From positions 22,887,146 through 22,951,145 of the forward strand of contig NC_052399.1 of NCBI RefSeq assembly GCF_009389715.1: a stretch of DNA of 64,000 bases. The letters run 5' to 3'. The DNA is from Phoenix dactylifera. Lineage: Eukaryota; Streptophyta; Magnoliopsida; Arecales; Arecaceae. The position numbers were made by a program, and so were the translations under genes. Positions within the stretch are counted from its first letter, which is position 1. The number at the start of each line of letters is the position of its first letter. This document shows, one piece after another, positions 21,441-32,856 of this stretch. Under the pieces are notes generated by a model. The model was not told the origin of the DNA, searched no databases, and was given only the letters and a program-made list of their open reading frames with translations.

Positions 21441-22948
21441 CTAAGGCTCTGGAGATGAAGCCAAGTAGCCCATCTGATCCACCAAGTCCTGCACCTCGTC
21501 GCCCCACTCAATTTGCTCTGCCGCCAGTTCCTCCGGCGCGACTTCCATCCCCGGCTGCTCTCCTTGCGCTGCCTCATTCCCTACAAGCAGACTCTCGTTC
21601 AGCAGCAGATCCTCCCATATCAGATCGGTGATCGCGCCCGAGCTCTGATCCATAGCGTCGAACGTCTGTTCATTCTTCCGGCCGATGCTCGAGCCGCCCA
21701 CGCCGCTGTCCAGGGCAGACAGCAGACTCTCCATCTCCGATTGGATGGCCGATTCGTCTTCTTCACCTGCTCGCAGATTCTCCGAGCTCGGAGTCGCCGG
21801 GAGTCTCCGCTTCCTGCCTGCTCCTGGCAGTTGTTTCATCTGCTGGCTTCGAACCAGAAGCTGCCGGATGAACAGCGGGTTCTTGAGAGCTCGAGCCAGG
21901 AACGCCATGGTCCGCTGCTGCTTCCGCTCGGTGCCCTGCATTCGCCGTTCCATTTCGAGGAGCAGGGACCGGGAGCTCTGCTGCTGCTGCCTGAGCTTCA
22001 CAATCTCCAGCATCAGAACGTTCCGGTCTCTTCTCAGTCGATCCACTTCAGCTTCGAGCCCGAATTTCCCCAATTCCACGCACGCGCCGCCACCCTGCTG
22101 CTGCTGCTGATTGGAGCTCTGGCCGACGTTACGCCGCCTCTTGATGTTCCTGAGGAGCTGCTTCTGGCCTCCCAGGAAGCCCCCGTTCGCGAATTCCCAT
22201 CGGTCCGGATCCACTTTTCGAAAGCCCTGCATCCATGGTCGTCACTGTCAGACATCAGGTCCATCGACCCCACATCCACCTTATTTCTTTTTTTTTTTTT
22301 TAATTGTTCTCAAAGCGTAAGGGTTGCTCTAGATGCTTCCAGCGCTGTCTCGGTGTCCCGATTGCTCTAGATGCTTCCAGTAGTGTCTCGGTGTTACGAT
22401 TGATCTAGACGCTTCCGGTACCCTCTCGGTCGGTGGTCAGTTTCCATCCGCTTTAGAATATAATAATTTAAAAAACTTCAGGATGCTTCAACTAGTTTTG
22501 GCGGAATCAAACTTTAATCTCAACATATCATATTATAACACAAAACAAATATTAAAATTTCATACCTCAACACAGACTATCCACAAGTAAAAACAGCCGG
22601 GAAGAACTGGAAAACGCTAAGAAAAAAAAGGGGGGGAATGAAACGGTTAACGAGTTAGCCATGGAAGAATTGCCGAGTACTTACGTAAGTGTTAAGCTGG
22701 CGAATGAAGCTGGAGAAGTTGTTGTGCTTGAAGTACCTGGGGAGGAGAGTGGTGGCGAACCTATGCGAGTCCCAAACAACGAAGCTATTCCGAGCTCTAC
22801 TCCACGACACCACCGCGTCCGTCTCCGGGTCCTCCACCATCTCGAACGTCTTCGTCAGGAATGGCGGCGGCCCGATCTCGTGCAGCCCCGGCATCGGCTG
22901 AGGGACCTCCATCTCCTCCTCGTCCTTCACCACCACGACGCGCTCCAT
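21441..22948 (-). CDS. HSFA2: Class A2-type heat stress transcription factor
   Basis: Two exons: 22685-22948 and 21441-22226, giving 349 aa, typical for HsfA2. The single GT-AG intron falls after RQLNTY, the invariant position within the HSF DNA-binding domain. That domain covers about 27-120 ([53 protein letters not shown]). The HR-A/B coiled coil is at about 146-210 with the extra heptads of class A. A basic nuclear signal lies near 225-229 (GRKRRL), an AHA activation motif at 289-299 ([11 protein letters not shown]) and a leucine-type export signal at 334-343 ([10 protein letters not shown]). The start is the ATG at 22948; it lies in frame just after a GTG. HsfA2 trimers bind heat-shock elements and sustain heat acclimation. 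Perfect heat-shock elements lie in its own upstream region. HsfA6 or A7 types are less likely alternatives. Confidence 0.93.
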
Positions 22949-23079
22949 GAGCACCCAACTGGATTGCTCACTGTGAAAAGACTAAATTAATTGAGAGCTA
23001 TGGTGAGCTTGGCGTTGGGGCGGGGTTTTGCTGTTATCGGATATGGGCAAGGAGCCGAAGCGGGCCGAGCGGAGTGGGG

Positions 23080-23087
23080 TATTTATG
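23080..23087 (-). promoter_or_regulatory. TATA-like box of the heat stress factor gene
   Basis: The - strand reads CATAAATA about 130 bp before the ATG and 11 bp downstream of a perfect heat-shock element. The spacing suits a heat-inducible core promoter. Confidence 0.5.
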
Positions 23088-23097
23088 AACTACGTAC

Positions 23098-23112
23098 AGA
23101 AGTTTCTGGAAG
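23098..23112. promoter_or_regulatory. Perfect three-unit heat-shock element, proximal
   Basis: GAAgtTTCtgGAA: three inverted nGAAn units at exact 5-bp spacing, directly upstream of the TATA-like box. This is the consensus binding site for HSF trimers. Confidence 0.8.
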
Positions 23113-23180
23113 GGGAAACAGAGAGCGGTGCTTCGGCGGATATCTTGAGCAAAGCTTTCTACCGAGTTTCTCGCTCGCAC

Positions 23181-23632
23181 TGAGGACGAAGGGGAACACA
23201 GGGGGGTCCACGTGTCACTGGGAGGGCACGGATAGAGATGGGTCCTACAAGTATTTATCTAATTCCCGGAAGCCTGATTTCTAGAAAGTTCTCCGAGTAT
23301 GAAATATTGATATTCATATATAAAACAATTACGTTGGCGAGGTGGAGGATGATCTGGCGCACATGGTGCCCATGTGTCAACTCCACATGGATTTATAAAT
23401 AAATAAATAACTCGACTGTCCGTACCTTCCCACTTGGCTCTTACCTTCCGGAAACTTCTAAACGGTGTAACTCGCCCACCATTCTTGAAGCATGAGAACA
23501 TTCTCGAAGCATTACGGCATGCGCATTAAGAAACCCGCAAATATAAATTTTATATTATATTATTTTATTGCAGGGAGGAGGTCACCTTATCCATCAAGTT
23601 GACGATATCCATGTAGCGGATATATCTGAGTA
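23181..23632. repeat. Promoter segment P1, duplicated at 26383-26882
   Basis: About 450 bp of the heat stress factor upstream region occurs again about 3.2 kb away, in the same orientation. Shared landmarks in order are GGGAGGGCACGGATA, GATTTCTAGAAAGTTCTC, GGCGAGGTGGAGGATGATCT, GGATTTATAAATAAATAAAT, TTCCGGAAACTTCTAAACGG and GAGAACATTCTCGAAGCATT. The homology resumes beyond the Harbinger-type insertion (about 25220-25285). Confidence 0.9.
23279..23508. promoter_or_regulatory. Distal heat-shock element cluster
   Basis: Three further perfect three-unit sites: TTCtaGAAagTTC at 23279-23291, TTCcgGAAacTTC at 23446-23458 and GAAcaTTCtcGAA at 23496-23508. A two-unit site TTCttGAA lies at 23482-23489. 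A G-box/ABRE word CCACGTGTC sits nearby at 23208-23216. Confidence 0.8.
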
Positions 23633-23633
23633 A

Positions 23634-25216
23634 GGCCCTGTTTGGGGGAGCTTTTGGAGGGCCAAAAAGCACTTTCTGGCCCTCCAAAAGTACTTTTAGG
23701 TAAAAAACGGTGTTTGGTAAAATTTTGGAAAAGTTGTTTCAGCTTTTGCGGGAAGCTGAAAACAGCTTTTTGGCAGAAGCTCCATTTTGGAGCTTTCCGA
23801 AAACGCTGTTTTCAGCTTTGTCGGGAAGCTGTATTTTTTACCAAAATACCCCCATTCAAAAAAAAAATTCCTCCCAAAAACCTCTCTCTCGCTGCCTGTT
23901 CCTCTTCCACCGAACCCCACTCCCTCTCCCCCGCCGCCGCACCCTCTCCTTCTCCCCCGCCGCCGCACCCCCTCCCTCTCCCACGGTGCGGAGGTGCCGA
24001 AGAAGAGGAAGACGGGTGGTCTTCCCCTTCCCACGGCGGCTGCCGGCCACGATTTCTCCGTCATGGAAAGGGGAGGCGCCGAACAAGGAGGTCCCACGGT
24101 GGGGAGGTGCCGAAGAAGAGGAAGAAGAAGGGGGCGCCCTCCCCCTTCCTACGGCCGCCGCTGGTTACGACCCACCCCCTCCCGCATCCGCCACGGCCCG
24201 GCCTCTTTCCGGCGCCGTCGGCCTCGCGGGAGGAGAGCTCTTCCCAGGGGGCCAGCCGTGGCCACCGAGACTGCCGCAGCCGCCGCCGGCCATGGCCCGG
24301 CCGCCTCCCGCGGCCGCCGCGGCATGGCCCCCTTCCGGCACTGCCGGCCGTGCGGGAGGAGAAGAAAGGAGAACGGGGTAGAGGAAGGAAGGAGAAGAAG
24401 AGAAGAAAAAAATAAAAGGAAAAGAAAAGGAAAAAAAGAAGAAGAAAAGGAAAGAAAAAAAAGAGAAAAAAAGAAAAGAAAAGAAAAGAAAAAAAGAATA
24501 AATAAATGCATAAATAAATATTTATATAAATGAATGAATGAATGAATAAATAAATAAGATAAAAAATTTACATTATTAATTATTTACACTAATAATTATA
24601 ATATTTTATATCTTTATTATTATATTATACCATAAATATAATATTATAATATATTATATCATAATACATTAATATGTTATGTTAAATAATTTAATATTAT
24701 GTTATATTATGAGAAATTAATTTATACTAATAATTATATTATTTTATATCTTTATTATTGTATTATACTATAAATATAATATATATTACATTATATCATA
24801 ATACATTAATATGTTATATTAAATAATTTAATATTATGTTATATTATGGAAAATTAATTTACTCTAATAATTATATTACTATTATGCTAGCTATGCAATG
24901 TCATATTACTCTATTATAATAATATTATTTTACATTACAGTAATATTATACTATATCGTGTATTATGTATTAATATATGTTATATTTTATTAGGCTCTGT
25001 TGTATAATACCATGCAATGTCCTTTATGGTAATTTTGTCATACAAAAGTACTTTCTCAGTTTATTTACCAAACACATGTTAAAGTACCACAGCACTTTAG
25101 AATTATAGTTACCAAACAGCAAACAGCTTTTCATAAAAGCTCTACTTCAGACAGCTCTACTTCCAACAGCTCTACTTCCAACAGCTCTACCGCCAACAGC
25201 TCCCCCAAACAGGGCC
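23634..25216. mobile_element. Harbinger-type non-autonomous DNA transposon
   Basis: The left end GGCCCTGTTTGGGGGAGCT is matched by the inverse right end ...AGCTCCCCCAAACAGGGCC, a 19-bp perfect terminal repeat. The 3-bp flanks are TAA on both sides (23631-23633, 25217-25219), as for PIF/Harbinger elements. The 1.58-kb inside has a GC-rich block (23880-24380), a purine run (24340-24500) and an AT-rich half. Long open frames in the GC-rich block have no known domain and look like composition. No transposase is seen. It interrupts the duplicated promoter segment; the second copy at 26882 lacks it and shows the empty site. Confidence 0.85.
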
Positions 25217-25789
25217 TAAGAATAGGCTCCCACATCCACGTAATGTGGCCATATATTTAGACATGCATACATATACATATACACGTATATTTTAGAATTT
25301 AGACTCGATACATTTGTTACTTTTATTTTACAAAAATTATTAATTTAAATTGTCGAATTATATGACCTTCAAAATTTTGGACCCTGTGTTACTATTATTT
25401 TTTAATTGATTTGATTAAAATATATTAAAATATTTATAGAAGAAAAGAAAAATGAGAAAAAAAAGAGTGGTAAAAAATTTTATTTTTCTATTTTATCATT
25501 TTCGGTGCGTCTCAAAAATTATATATATTTGTATACATAATTCATATAAAAAAATATAAGCTGATATATAACCAGGCCAACAAAAAAAAGATATATATTG
25601 TTATGTGATCCCCATAATCATTCTAACAACATTATGCTAAAAAAAATAATATTGGTTGATATAGGATTACGCTAATAAAAAAAATATTATGGGTGATGCA
25701 GGCTTTACATGATGTCTAAAATTATGCGAACATCCCTTCTCAAACTTAAAATGATATTATAAGTGTCAGCTTGAATTTGGAAACTGAAC

Positions 25790-26090
25790 CATAAAAGTAC
25801 CGAAAAACTGATGTACTAGATCAAGAATTGAACTAGCAACTCAGAAGCTGACATGATAGACTAGAAGCTAACACAGCAGCTTAGAGATTGATGTGGCAGA
25901 ATACGAGCTATTATAACAACTCAGAAATTGATGTAACAAATTACAAGTTAACATAGCAACTCAGAAGCTGATATGATAACGTAGAATGCATAATAGAAGC
26001 TCACATAACAATTTAGAAACTGATGCAGCAAATCAGAAAACTAACGTAGCAAATTGACTAATATGGTAGACTGACAAGGTAGACAATGTG
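25790..26090. repeat. Degenerate minisatellite in the LTR element
   Basis: Loose repeats of about 20 bp built on the words CTCAGAAGCTGA, TGTGGCAGA and TAACATAGCAA, about a dozen units, all diverged. Confidence 0.6.
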
Positions 26091-26382
26091 CCCACCAATA
26101 TTACTAACTAACGTAGCAAACTGGTATCTGTCAAAGTATCTAACTAACGTGACAGACTTATGTATCTTCCGATGTCGCTGATTGACTTGTCTGATGATGT
26201 GGCAGTGAGAAGATACATAGAAAATAACAGTTGCAACGATGACAGAACTCAAAGAGAAAGCAACCAAAGGTCGATAATTCTCGTAGACAAATACATCGTG
26301 AATGCAAGAATCCTCGAAGTGGATGATGAAAGGGTTAGAGGTAACAAATAAAAATGAAAAAGGAGAGAAAGAGACCGAGCGG

Positions 26383-26882
26383 AAGTGAGGAGGGACGAAG
26401 GGAGTCCATGTGTTCGTGGGAGGGCACGGATACAGATGGTCCTACAAGTGCTTAGCTAATTTCGTATATTCTAATAGGGAAGCATGATTTCTAGAAAGTT
26501 CTCTAAGTATTTTTAAACCGCTTATTATTCTCGAAGCTTTGAGAATGTCGACGTTCGTATATAACACAATTATATTGGCGAGGTGGAGGATGATCTAGCG
26601 CACATGGTGCCCATGTGTAACTCTAGGTGGATTTATAAATAAATAAATAAATAACTCGACTGTCCGTACTTTCCCACTTGGCCCTTGATCTTCCGGAAAC
26701 TTCTAAACGGTGTAAGTCGCCTTCCATTCTCGAAACATGAGAACATTCTCGAAGCATTACAACATACACATGGAGAGAACTTGCGAATATAAATTTTATC
26801 TTATATTATTATGCTTGCAGGGAGGATGTCACCATATCCATCTAGTTGACCATATCGATATAGTGGATATAACTGAGAATCA
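26383..26882. promoter_or_regulatory. Promoter segment copy P2 with conserved heat-shock elements
   Basis: This is the second copy of the HSF upstream segment. The distal heat-shock elements are kept: TTCtaGAAagTTC at 26489-26501, TTCcgGAAacTTC at 26691-26703 and GAAcaTTCtcGAA at 26741-26753. There is an extra TTCtcGAA at 26727-26734 and another near 26538. The G-box of the first copy is lost. Whether it acts as an enhancer or a promoter is unknown. Confidence 0.75.
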
Positions 26883-27870
26883 GGCTCTGGTATTCACGTA
26901 ATGTGGTAGGATACTTAAGAAATGCATACATATTCAAGTAACATGACTAACTATTGTAATAAACTAGTAATATGTTTGAGTGACGTGGCAGACTAACATA
27001 TCTACCAATGTAGTTTATTGACTTACCTGATGATGTGGCAGTGAAAAAATATGTAAAAAATAGCAGTTGCACTGAGAATAGAGCTTAAAAAGAAAAACAT
27101 AATCAAAGGTCGTCAATTCTTACAGATGGAGGCATCATGAAAGAAGAGTAAGAGATCTCGAACTGGATGGTGAAGAAGCTGGAGGCAGCAAATAAAACTA
27201 AAGTTGGAAAGAAAAGGGTCTGGGCGACGGTGAAGAGAAACGACCTGAAGGTGAAGAAAATATGGTAGAAAAGAGCTGTGGATGCATAAAAAACAAAGGT
27301 ATTAATATATTAGAAATAGAGAATATGTTGATTCACTAGAAAATAAAAAATTTGTGGGGAAATAGGGAATGTATGGATCCACTGAAAAATTGAGGAACTT
27401 TGGGTGTTGATTCATCCGAGAACAGATATCGATAGATCGGCAATGGAGGTTTTCAAAACTTCTAAACGTGGCCATCACGGCCACAATAATGACGCAAGAG
27501 ATAATGGCGGTAGATTAGGTGATCGGTAGCTCTGATACCATATTAAAATATTTGCAGAAGAAGAGAAAAACAAAAGAAAAAGAAAGAGATAAAGAATTTT
27601 ATTTTTCTATTCCATCACATTCAGTAAATCTTAAGAGTTATATGTACTTGTGTACAGATTTTATATAAAAAAAATAATATATGTTAATATATGATCATAC
27701 TACCAAAAAAATTATTATGGATGATACATGTTATTACGTGATACCTAGAATTACTCTAATAAGATCATACTAACAAATGATAATTATATAGGTTGATACA
27801 AGATAATGCTAATAAAAAAAAATATTATGGATGATATAATTTGTATGTGATCCCTAAAATTATGCCAACA

Positions 27871-28394
27871 AAATATAAATAATTTTTTTTCTCATAATTT
27901 TTTTATTGTCAATCAACTTAGACATTGCACAACTAATTGGTAGTACATTTTTCAGTTTAAAGGGCATATCATGGGTTTGTTTGAAAAGCAATTGAAGTAA
28001 AGTGCTTTAGAAAGCAACTGAGCTTTTATCTCATACTCTACATAAAAATATACACTTTGAGCTTCCATTTGGATCCATAAATCTCCATCTAGTCGGCGAG
28101 TACCTCTAATATATGCAGAGTGCAAACTAGAAGAAGTCGGACTCACCTTTTCCGTCCCCACCTTTGGCTCACATATTAATTTCCAAGATGGATCTTGCAA
28201 CCGTTTACTTTGTCTTCTACCTTTATTCTATACAAGGTATATTTACTACTTTTTATATTTTTAATATCTTTTTATAAAACAGGAGTATACGAGAGCAACC
28301 AAAGAGTCCTAAGAATAAAAATGTCCCTCTACTCTGATTAAGCTGTAGACATTCTTTGAAGGTGAGCCCATACCTGGCTCATAAAATTTAAACA
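27871..28394. other. Intergenic DNA
   Basis: AT-rich, no recognisable gene or repeat beyond short A/T runs. Confidence 0.35.
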
Positions 28395-29225
28395 GACAAA
28401 AATATTTAATATTAGGTCTAAGTGTTTTTGAAAAAGGCATTGTGCTATGGTACTTTTTTTTTGTATGGAATGATCGTCCTAAGATCAAATAACTATATTT
28501 GATTGTACCACGGTGATTTATGACAGTGATCTCAAATCACCAACACTCCTCAAATCACCACTCAACCCAATGATGGAATATCCATCCTTGAAGTCGGGTA
28601 TCCAAAATCACTCTATAACAGCGATTTTGGGATAAAATTTGAGGACAAAAATACCACTCAATTCAGCAGAAAAATTTATATATCAATATACCATAAATAT
28701 ATTATATCAATATTATATGTATTATATATATTATATATTTAAGATATATATCATGTTATTGATATTATTAATCATATTATTGTCATCTTATTATTCAAGA
28801 AGAATTTTAAATTATAGTCGAAATATGTATTGTACTCCATATTTATATAATAAAATTATTTAATACATTGCTTTTATTTATCTTATTTTCCTCATCCAAA
28901 TAAATATTAGTATTAAAAATATTTAACTATAAATAAAAATATTAATTCCATAACAACAATCAATGTATCTTTATAGGATTAATAATTTATAGAACTAATA
29001 AATGTATTTTAATAAAATATATCAATAATTCATATATTAATATTTTATTAGGAGTAGTTTTGGTATTATATGGTAAGTAATTTTAAATTTTCTTATAATA
29101 CTGAATAGGTTATTCGTGGATATCCGAAAATATTTAATCACCATAATACAATATGCTAAATATGATGATCTTCCATTATCAAAAATTAAATTATTTCTTA
29201 ATTTAAGATCAACTCGATGCGATCC
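28395..29225 (+). mobile_element. Long AT-rich MITE-like element, copy A
   Basis: It shares, in inverse orientation, sequence with 37698-38437. Examples are the ATAACTATATTTGATTGTAC region near 28485 and the word AGTAGTTTTGGTATTATATGG at about 29052. The centre is very AT-rich. The ends are approximate and no target duplication was fixed. Confidence 0.45.
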
Positions 29226-30494
29226 TATTTGGATCATCAAATGTCAATCTTAAGATCCCTCGGCAAAACTAATCCCACATCAATGTATGTGGGTGTGAGT
29301 GCATGTGGTAGGATGGCGAATTCTGGATCCGTTATACTGGCGACGTGATCCCGGGCTCGCCCTCCCGTGAAATAATATATCCTGGCGAATCCACTGCCTG
29401 GGGGTGCGAAACACGTATAACAATGGAGCCTGTAGACGTTTCCAGCAGGATTGGACGTGGAAAAACTATCCAATCCAATCCGTGAAGTCCACATTTATCA
29501 AATTCTATTCCATCATAATTTCTTCAGCATCATTTTAGACATTATTTCCAAAGTTTACAGGATTATTTTGTTCAGACTTTATTCATACTTATATATTATT
29601 TTTGTCGTGATGTTATTTTCATATTAAAAATTTTTGGATAAAAACAAGTAGGAACCAAAAAGCGCATAAAACATCTCTCTCTCTCTCTCTCTACTTCTAC
29701 TTAATGGCAGTGGGAGTAGCCACTATTTTGAGTTCTAGTTTCTCAAATAAAAAGATGAATAATGAGTATTGGAAAGTACCAAAAAACTGAGCTCGTTACA
29801 CAAAATACATTAATTCAAATTCAATGTTCATCATGAAATGAGTTTTTCTTAGTGATTGCGCATCTCCAGTTATTTTAGATTCGATTCTTAGATGATGCAC
29901 CGTCAAAGATCAGAACTCGAGCGGCTAAAATGCTCGCGGTCTCCCTCCTTTCTTTCTTTTTTTTTAAATTTCCTTAACAATCATATTTCACTAAGTGATA
30001 TGCTACTGTAAATTAGTAATGATGGAGGATGTATAGCGGTGTTATATCAGAGTCGAGCAAATGAGTTCCAATGTATAGATTATTAGCATCAAATAGAATA
30101 TAACTCATTATTTGGAAACTCCTTAACAATTAGCTTGTAAAGGTGTTAACTAGCAGGCAGGATGGTTGTATTAGAGATTGGGGTATGACCTGCCACTTCC
30201 CCAAGTTCATCAAACCGAAACAAAAGAAGCAAAGAAAAGTTGTGAGAAGGAAAGGTTGCCGCCAGGCCCAAGAAGTTACTGCAGCTGGCCCAGCCATCAA
30301 TAGAAGGCCAGAAAGGGGCAGCCCATGGGCTGCTGGTTAGACCACCTCTGGCCTCCTTTCATAATTTTGTTAAGAGTTTGGGCTGGGACCAGTACTAGTG
30401 GCCATGCGATTAGCCCTGGACATTCCTTAACTCGTGGTTTAATTTAACAGCCATATTTCGATCTGAAAGGTATTATTATCTCCTCATCGCATAC
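29226..30494. other. Intergenic DNA with a (CT)n run
   Basis: A short (TC)n microsatellite lies at about 29672-29692. The 86-codon frame on the - strand at 29237-29494 resembles nothing known. No gene is recognised. Confidence 0.35.
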
Positions 30495-30672
30495 TCCCTC
30501 TATGGCTATGGGTTGACTTCGCTCTAATATCATCTGTAACATTGCAGGACCTTACCTAAAATAGCTAGTCAGAAAGTTATTTTTTGGATTCCTTAATTCT
30601 GTATAAGTACTCAAAATCTCCTCAGCGAATAACCGATGTGGAATTAAACACACGCTCGCACGGGTCCTCACA
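30495..30672 (-). mobile_element. TRIM fragment: one terminal repeat plus primer-binding site region
   Basis: On the - strand this is the terminal repeat of the same TRIM family as 3436-3874 (30535-30672, ends TGTGAGGACCC and GTTACA in reverse), with about 40 bp of interior including the primer-binding site next to it. The other terminal repeat is absent. Confidence 0.75.
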
Positions 30673-32558
30673 TAAGATATGCTCGGCATTGCTCGAAAAA
30701 AAAGAGTTGCGTTTATGTCTTTTAACACAAAACTTCAAGAACGAAAAAAAGAAAAAAAAACTTTGACAAACATTATACAATTTTTTTAGAAATATAATTT
30801 TAGGAAAAGCTAGAAAAAACCAGCTTCTAGTTTCTCCATAATAGTAAGTCCTATTTTCTCTTATTCATATCATCCGATTAAACCAGTATATTTAAATTCA
30901 AATCTTTATATTGAATGAAAATAAATTTTATTCTTCAAAATGTTATATAGTCGGACAGAGAAAATATTATTTATGGGGTGACTAAGTAGTTTATTCGTCG
31001 TGGCATAAGAAATTTGAGTTGATTTGTTGTCGCTTATTTTATGATATCCTTTTCCTATCCTATTTGCTGAAACCACTTGCTCAAAGCTCCATATAAATAG
31101 ATACACTCTCCTCACATTCTATGGGGGTGCAAGAATATATTCCCAAACTAGTACAATGTATTTATTGAAGAAGTTAAAATTTTATATCTAAAATTTATTT
31201 ATTAAACAGATCGAATCAAATTAAATAGATTTTTAACCGATTAAACATATTTAGCAGACTAGGTTAAACAGGTCCAAAACAGATTAAGCAGGTTTTAAAT
31301 ATGTTAAAGAGGTTAAATAGGCTGAATAATAATTCGATCCAATTATTAAACATATTAGAACAAATTAAATGGATTAAAGGCCTAAATCCATAAGTTTAAA
31401 TAGGGGTGATCCATTTATGATTGAAATTGATTTATTTCAAACTCAAATATATTAGTAGGTTGGATTAATAGATCGGATCACACATTATTATTTTCAGCAG
31501 TAATTTGTTTGTAAAATTTATTATTATTGTCTGGTTTAATTTGCTGTGGTTGCATGAAACGCCACCGTTGCCTGGCCGCACCACCAACACCACGCGCAGC
31601 AGGCGGTGCATCATCTTTCCAGGGCGAGTCATGGGATATCGTGATTTGTTTATCAGAAAAAAAAAAACAGAGGCTTTCATGGTGCCATTTTTCCCTCCTT
31701 CCGTCGCCTCTCGAGTCGCCAATACTAAGCTGGGTTCTTATTTCCATCTGCAGGGCATCTTTCAGCGGGCTTCGTCTGCATCAGGCTCAGCACTTTGGCT
31801 GGTGTGCACTTGGCTCGGTCATATCTCCCCGAGATATCATGCTCCTCGCCGGTTGCTGATGCGAGCCCTCCCTCGCAACGTGGAGCATCCATCCATCCAT
31901 CCATCCATCCAAAGAGAATGCCTGAGCAGAGATTTAACCGGATGGTAAGTACAAGGCCTCTTCAGTAGAATTGAAATGGTTGGACCCTGGACTCGACTGC
32001 TTGAAGTGAATGGAAGACTGTGCATTCTTGAACCTTGGGACAAATTTATATTGGTATTTGGAATCACCATCAAGAAGAATGGACTTGCTGGTTAAGAATG
32101 CTTCCTGGACTGCAATGTGGCCCCACTTCTTCTTTTTTTTCTTTTTGAGAGTTTGGAAGACAAGACCTAGAGATGTTAAAGATTGAGAGGCACTACGAGA
32201 AGGGAGAGAGTTTTATGAGGGAGGATCAATATTGTGAAATTTCTGTATCACATCACGGTTTCTGTGAGGCTGTTCACCATCACCAAACAAAAAGAGAAAT
32301 AAAAGAAAAAGGACCGAGGTGACCGAAGTTCATCTCTTAAGCATTAAATATTGTAGGATCTTATCCCCACTTTGACGTGGGCTATTTTCGGGTACCGGAT
32401 TGCTGCTGCTGGAGAGGTCTCTCAGGCTCTGCAGTCAAGGGAGCCTAGGAGTACCATCTCTTAAGTTCCCTAAAGCCTAGGATTGCATAGGCTAGGAACC
32501 ATTCTTCGATGGCGAGCTTTGTCTTGGTGCCCTCGAGGGAGGACCACCTGAAAGTGGT
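30673..32558. other. Intergenic DNA upstream of the EPFL gene
   Basis: Degenerate TTAAACAGGT-like words occur at 31200-31400 and a (CATC)n run at 31888-31910. No gene is recognised. The last few hundred bases should contain the EPFL promoter. Confidence 0.35.
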
Positions 32559-32565
32559 ATAAATT
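32559..32565 (+). promoter_or_regulatory. Possible TATA box of the EPFL gene
   Basis: TATAAAT about 290 bp before the start codon. It would give a leader of about 260 nt. It is the only good match nearby, but other starts are possible. Confidence 0.35.
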
Positions 32566-32856
32566 ACGGATGATGTGTTGAGACTGGTGACAACTCAGAG
32601 GGAAACAGGGAGAAGGAAAAGGCCTTTGCCTGCGACAGCAGGAGGGGAAGAAAGGGGCAGAAGAAATAGACTTTATCATATGGGTTTTTGATGGAAGGTG
32701 CTGGAAATCCTTGGAGAGAAATAAGAGTTCAGGAAAGAGGGAGCAGGATAGTTGAGAGGGATTGGATGAGAAATATTGTGGAGGTCTGTTGCAGTGCCTG
32801 AAATCACCTTTTCTTTTTGCTATCATTTCTTCTTCAGTCTCTTCTGTCATAACACC

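Larger units (their letters stand above)
25423..27870 (-). mobile_element. Non-autonomous LTR retrotransposon containing a copy of the HSF promoter segment
   Basis: Direct terminal repeats lie at 25423-25732 and 27541-27870; on the - strand they begin TGTT. A primer-binding site TGGTATCAGAGC (- strand; 27529-27540) adjoins the right repeat and a purine-rich tract adjoins the left one (25733-25741). The flanks AAATA (25418-25422 and 27871-27875) form a perfect 5-bp target duplication. The 1.8-kb interior has no gag or pol. It holds a degenerate minisatellite (25790-26090), a segment present twice (about 26096-26390 and 26938-27215), and between these copies the 500-bp HSF promoter segment P2. 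The repeats are visibly diverged, so it is an old fossil. The superfamily cannot be assigned. Confidence 0.75.

Noticed and set aside
21513-22370. 285-codon + strand frame opposite the heat stress factor
   Set aside because: It overlaps the HSF second exon antisense, has no known domain, and is explained by GC-rich codon composition.
23571-23632. A possible exon after TTTTATTGCAG in the duplicated promoter segment
   Set aside because: The acceptor-like word is conserved in both copies, but no open frame of useful length or known protein follows.
23642-24533. Long proline/arginine-rich frames (223-257 codons)
   Set aside because: They lie inside the Harbinger-type element, overlap each other in several frames and have no domain; composition artefact.
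32350-32460. A possible separate small gene upstream of the EPFL gene
   Set aside because: No conserved frame; better explained as promoter and leader of the EPFL gene.
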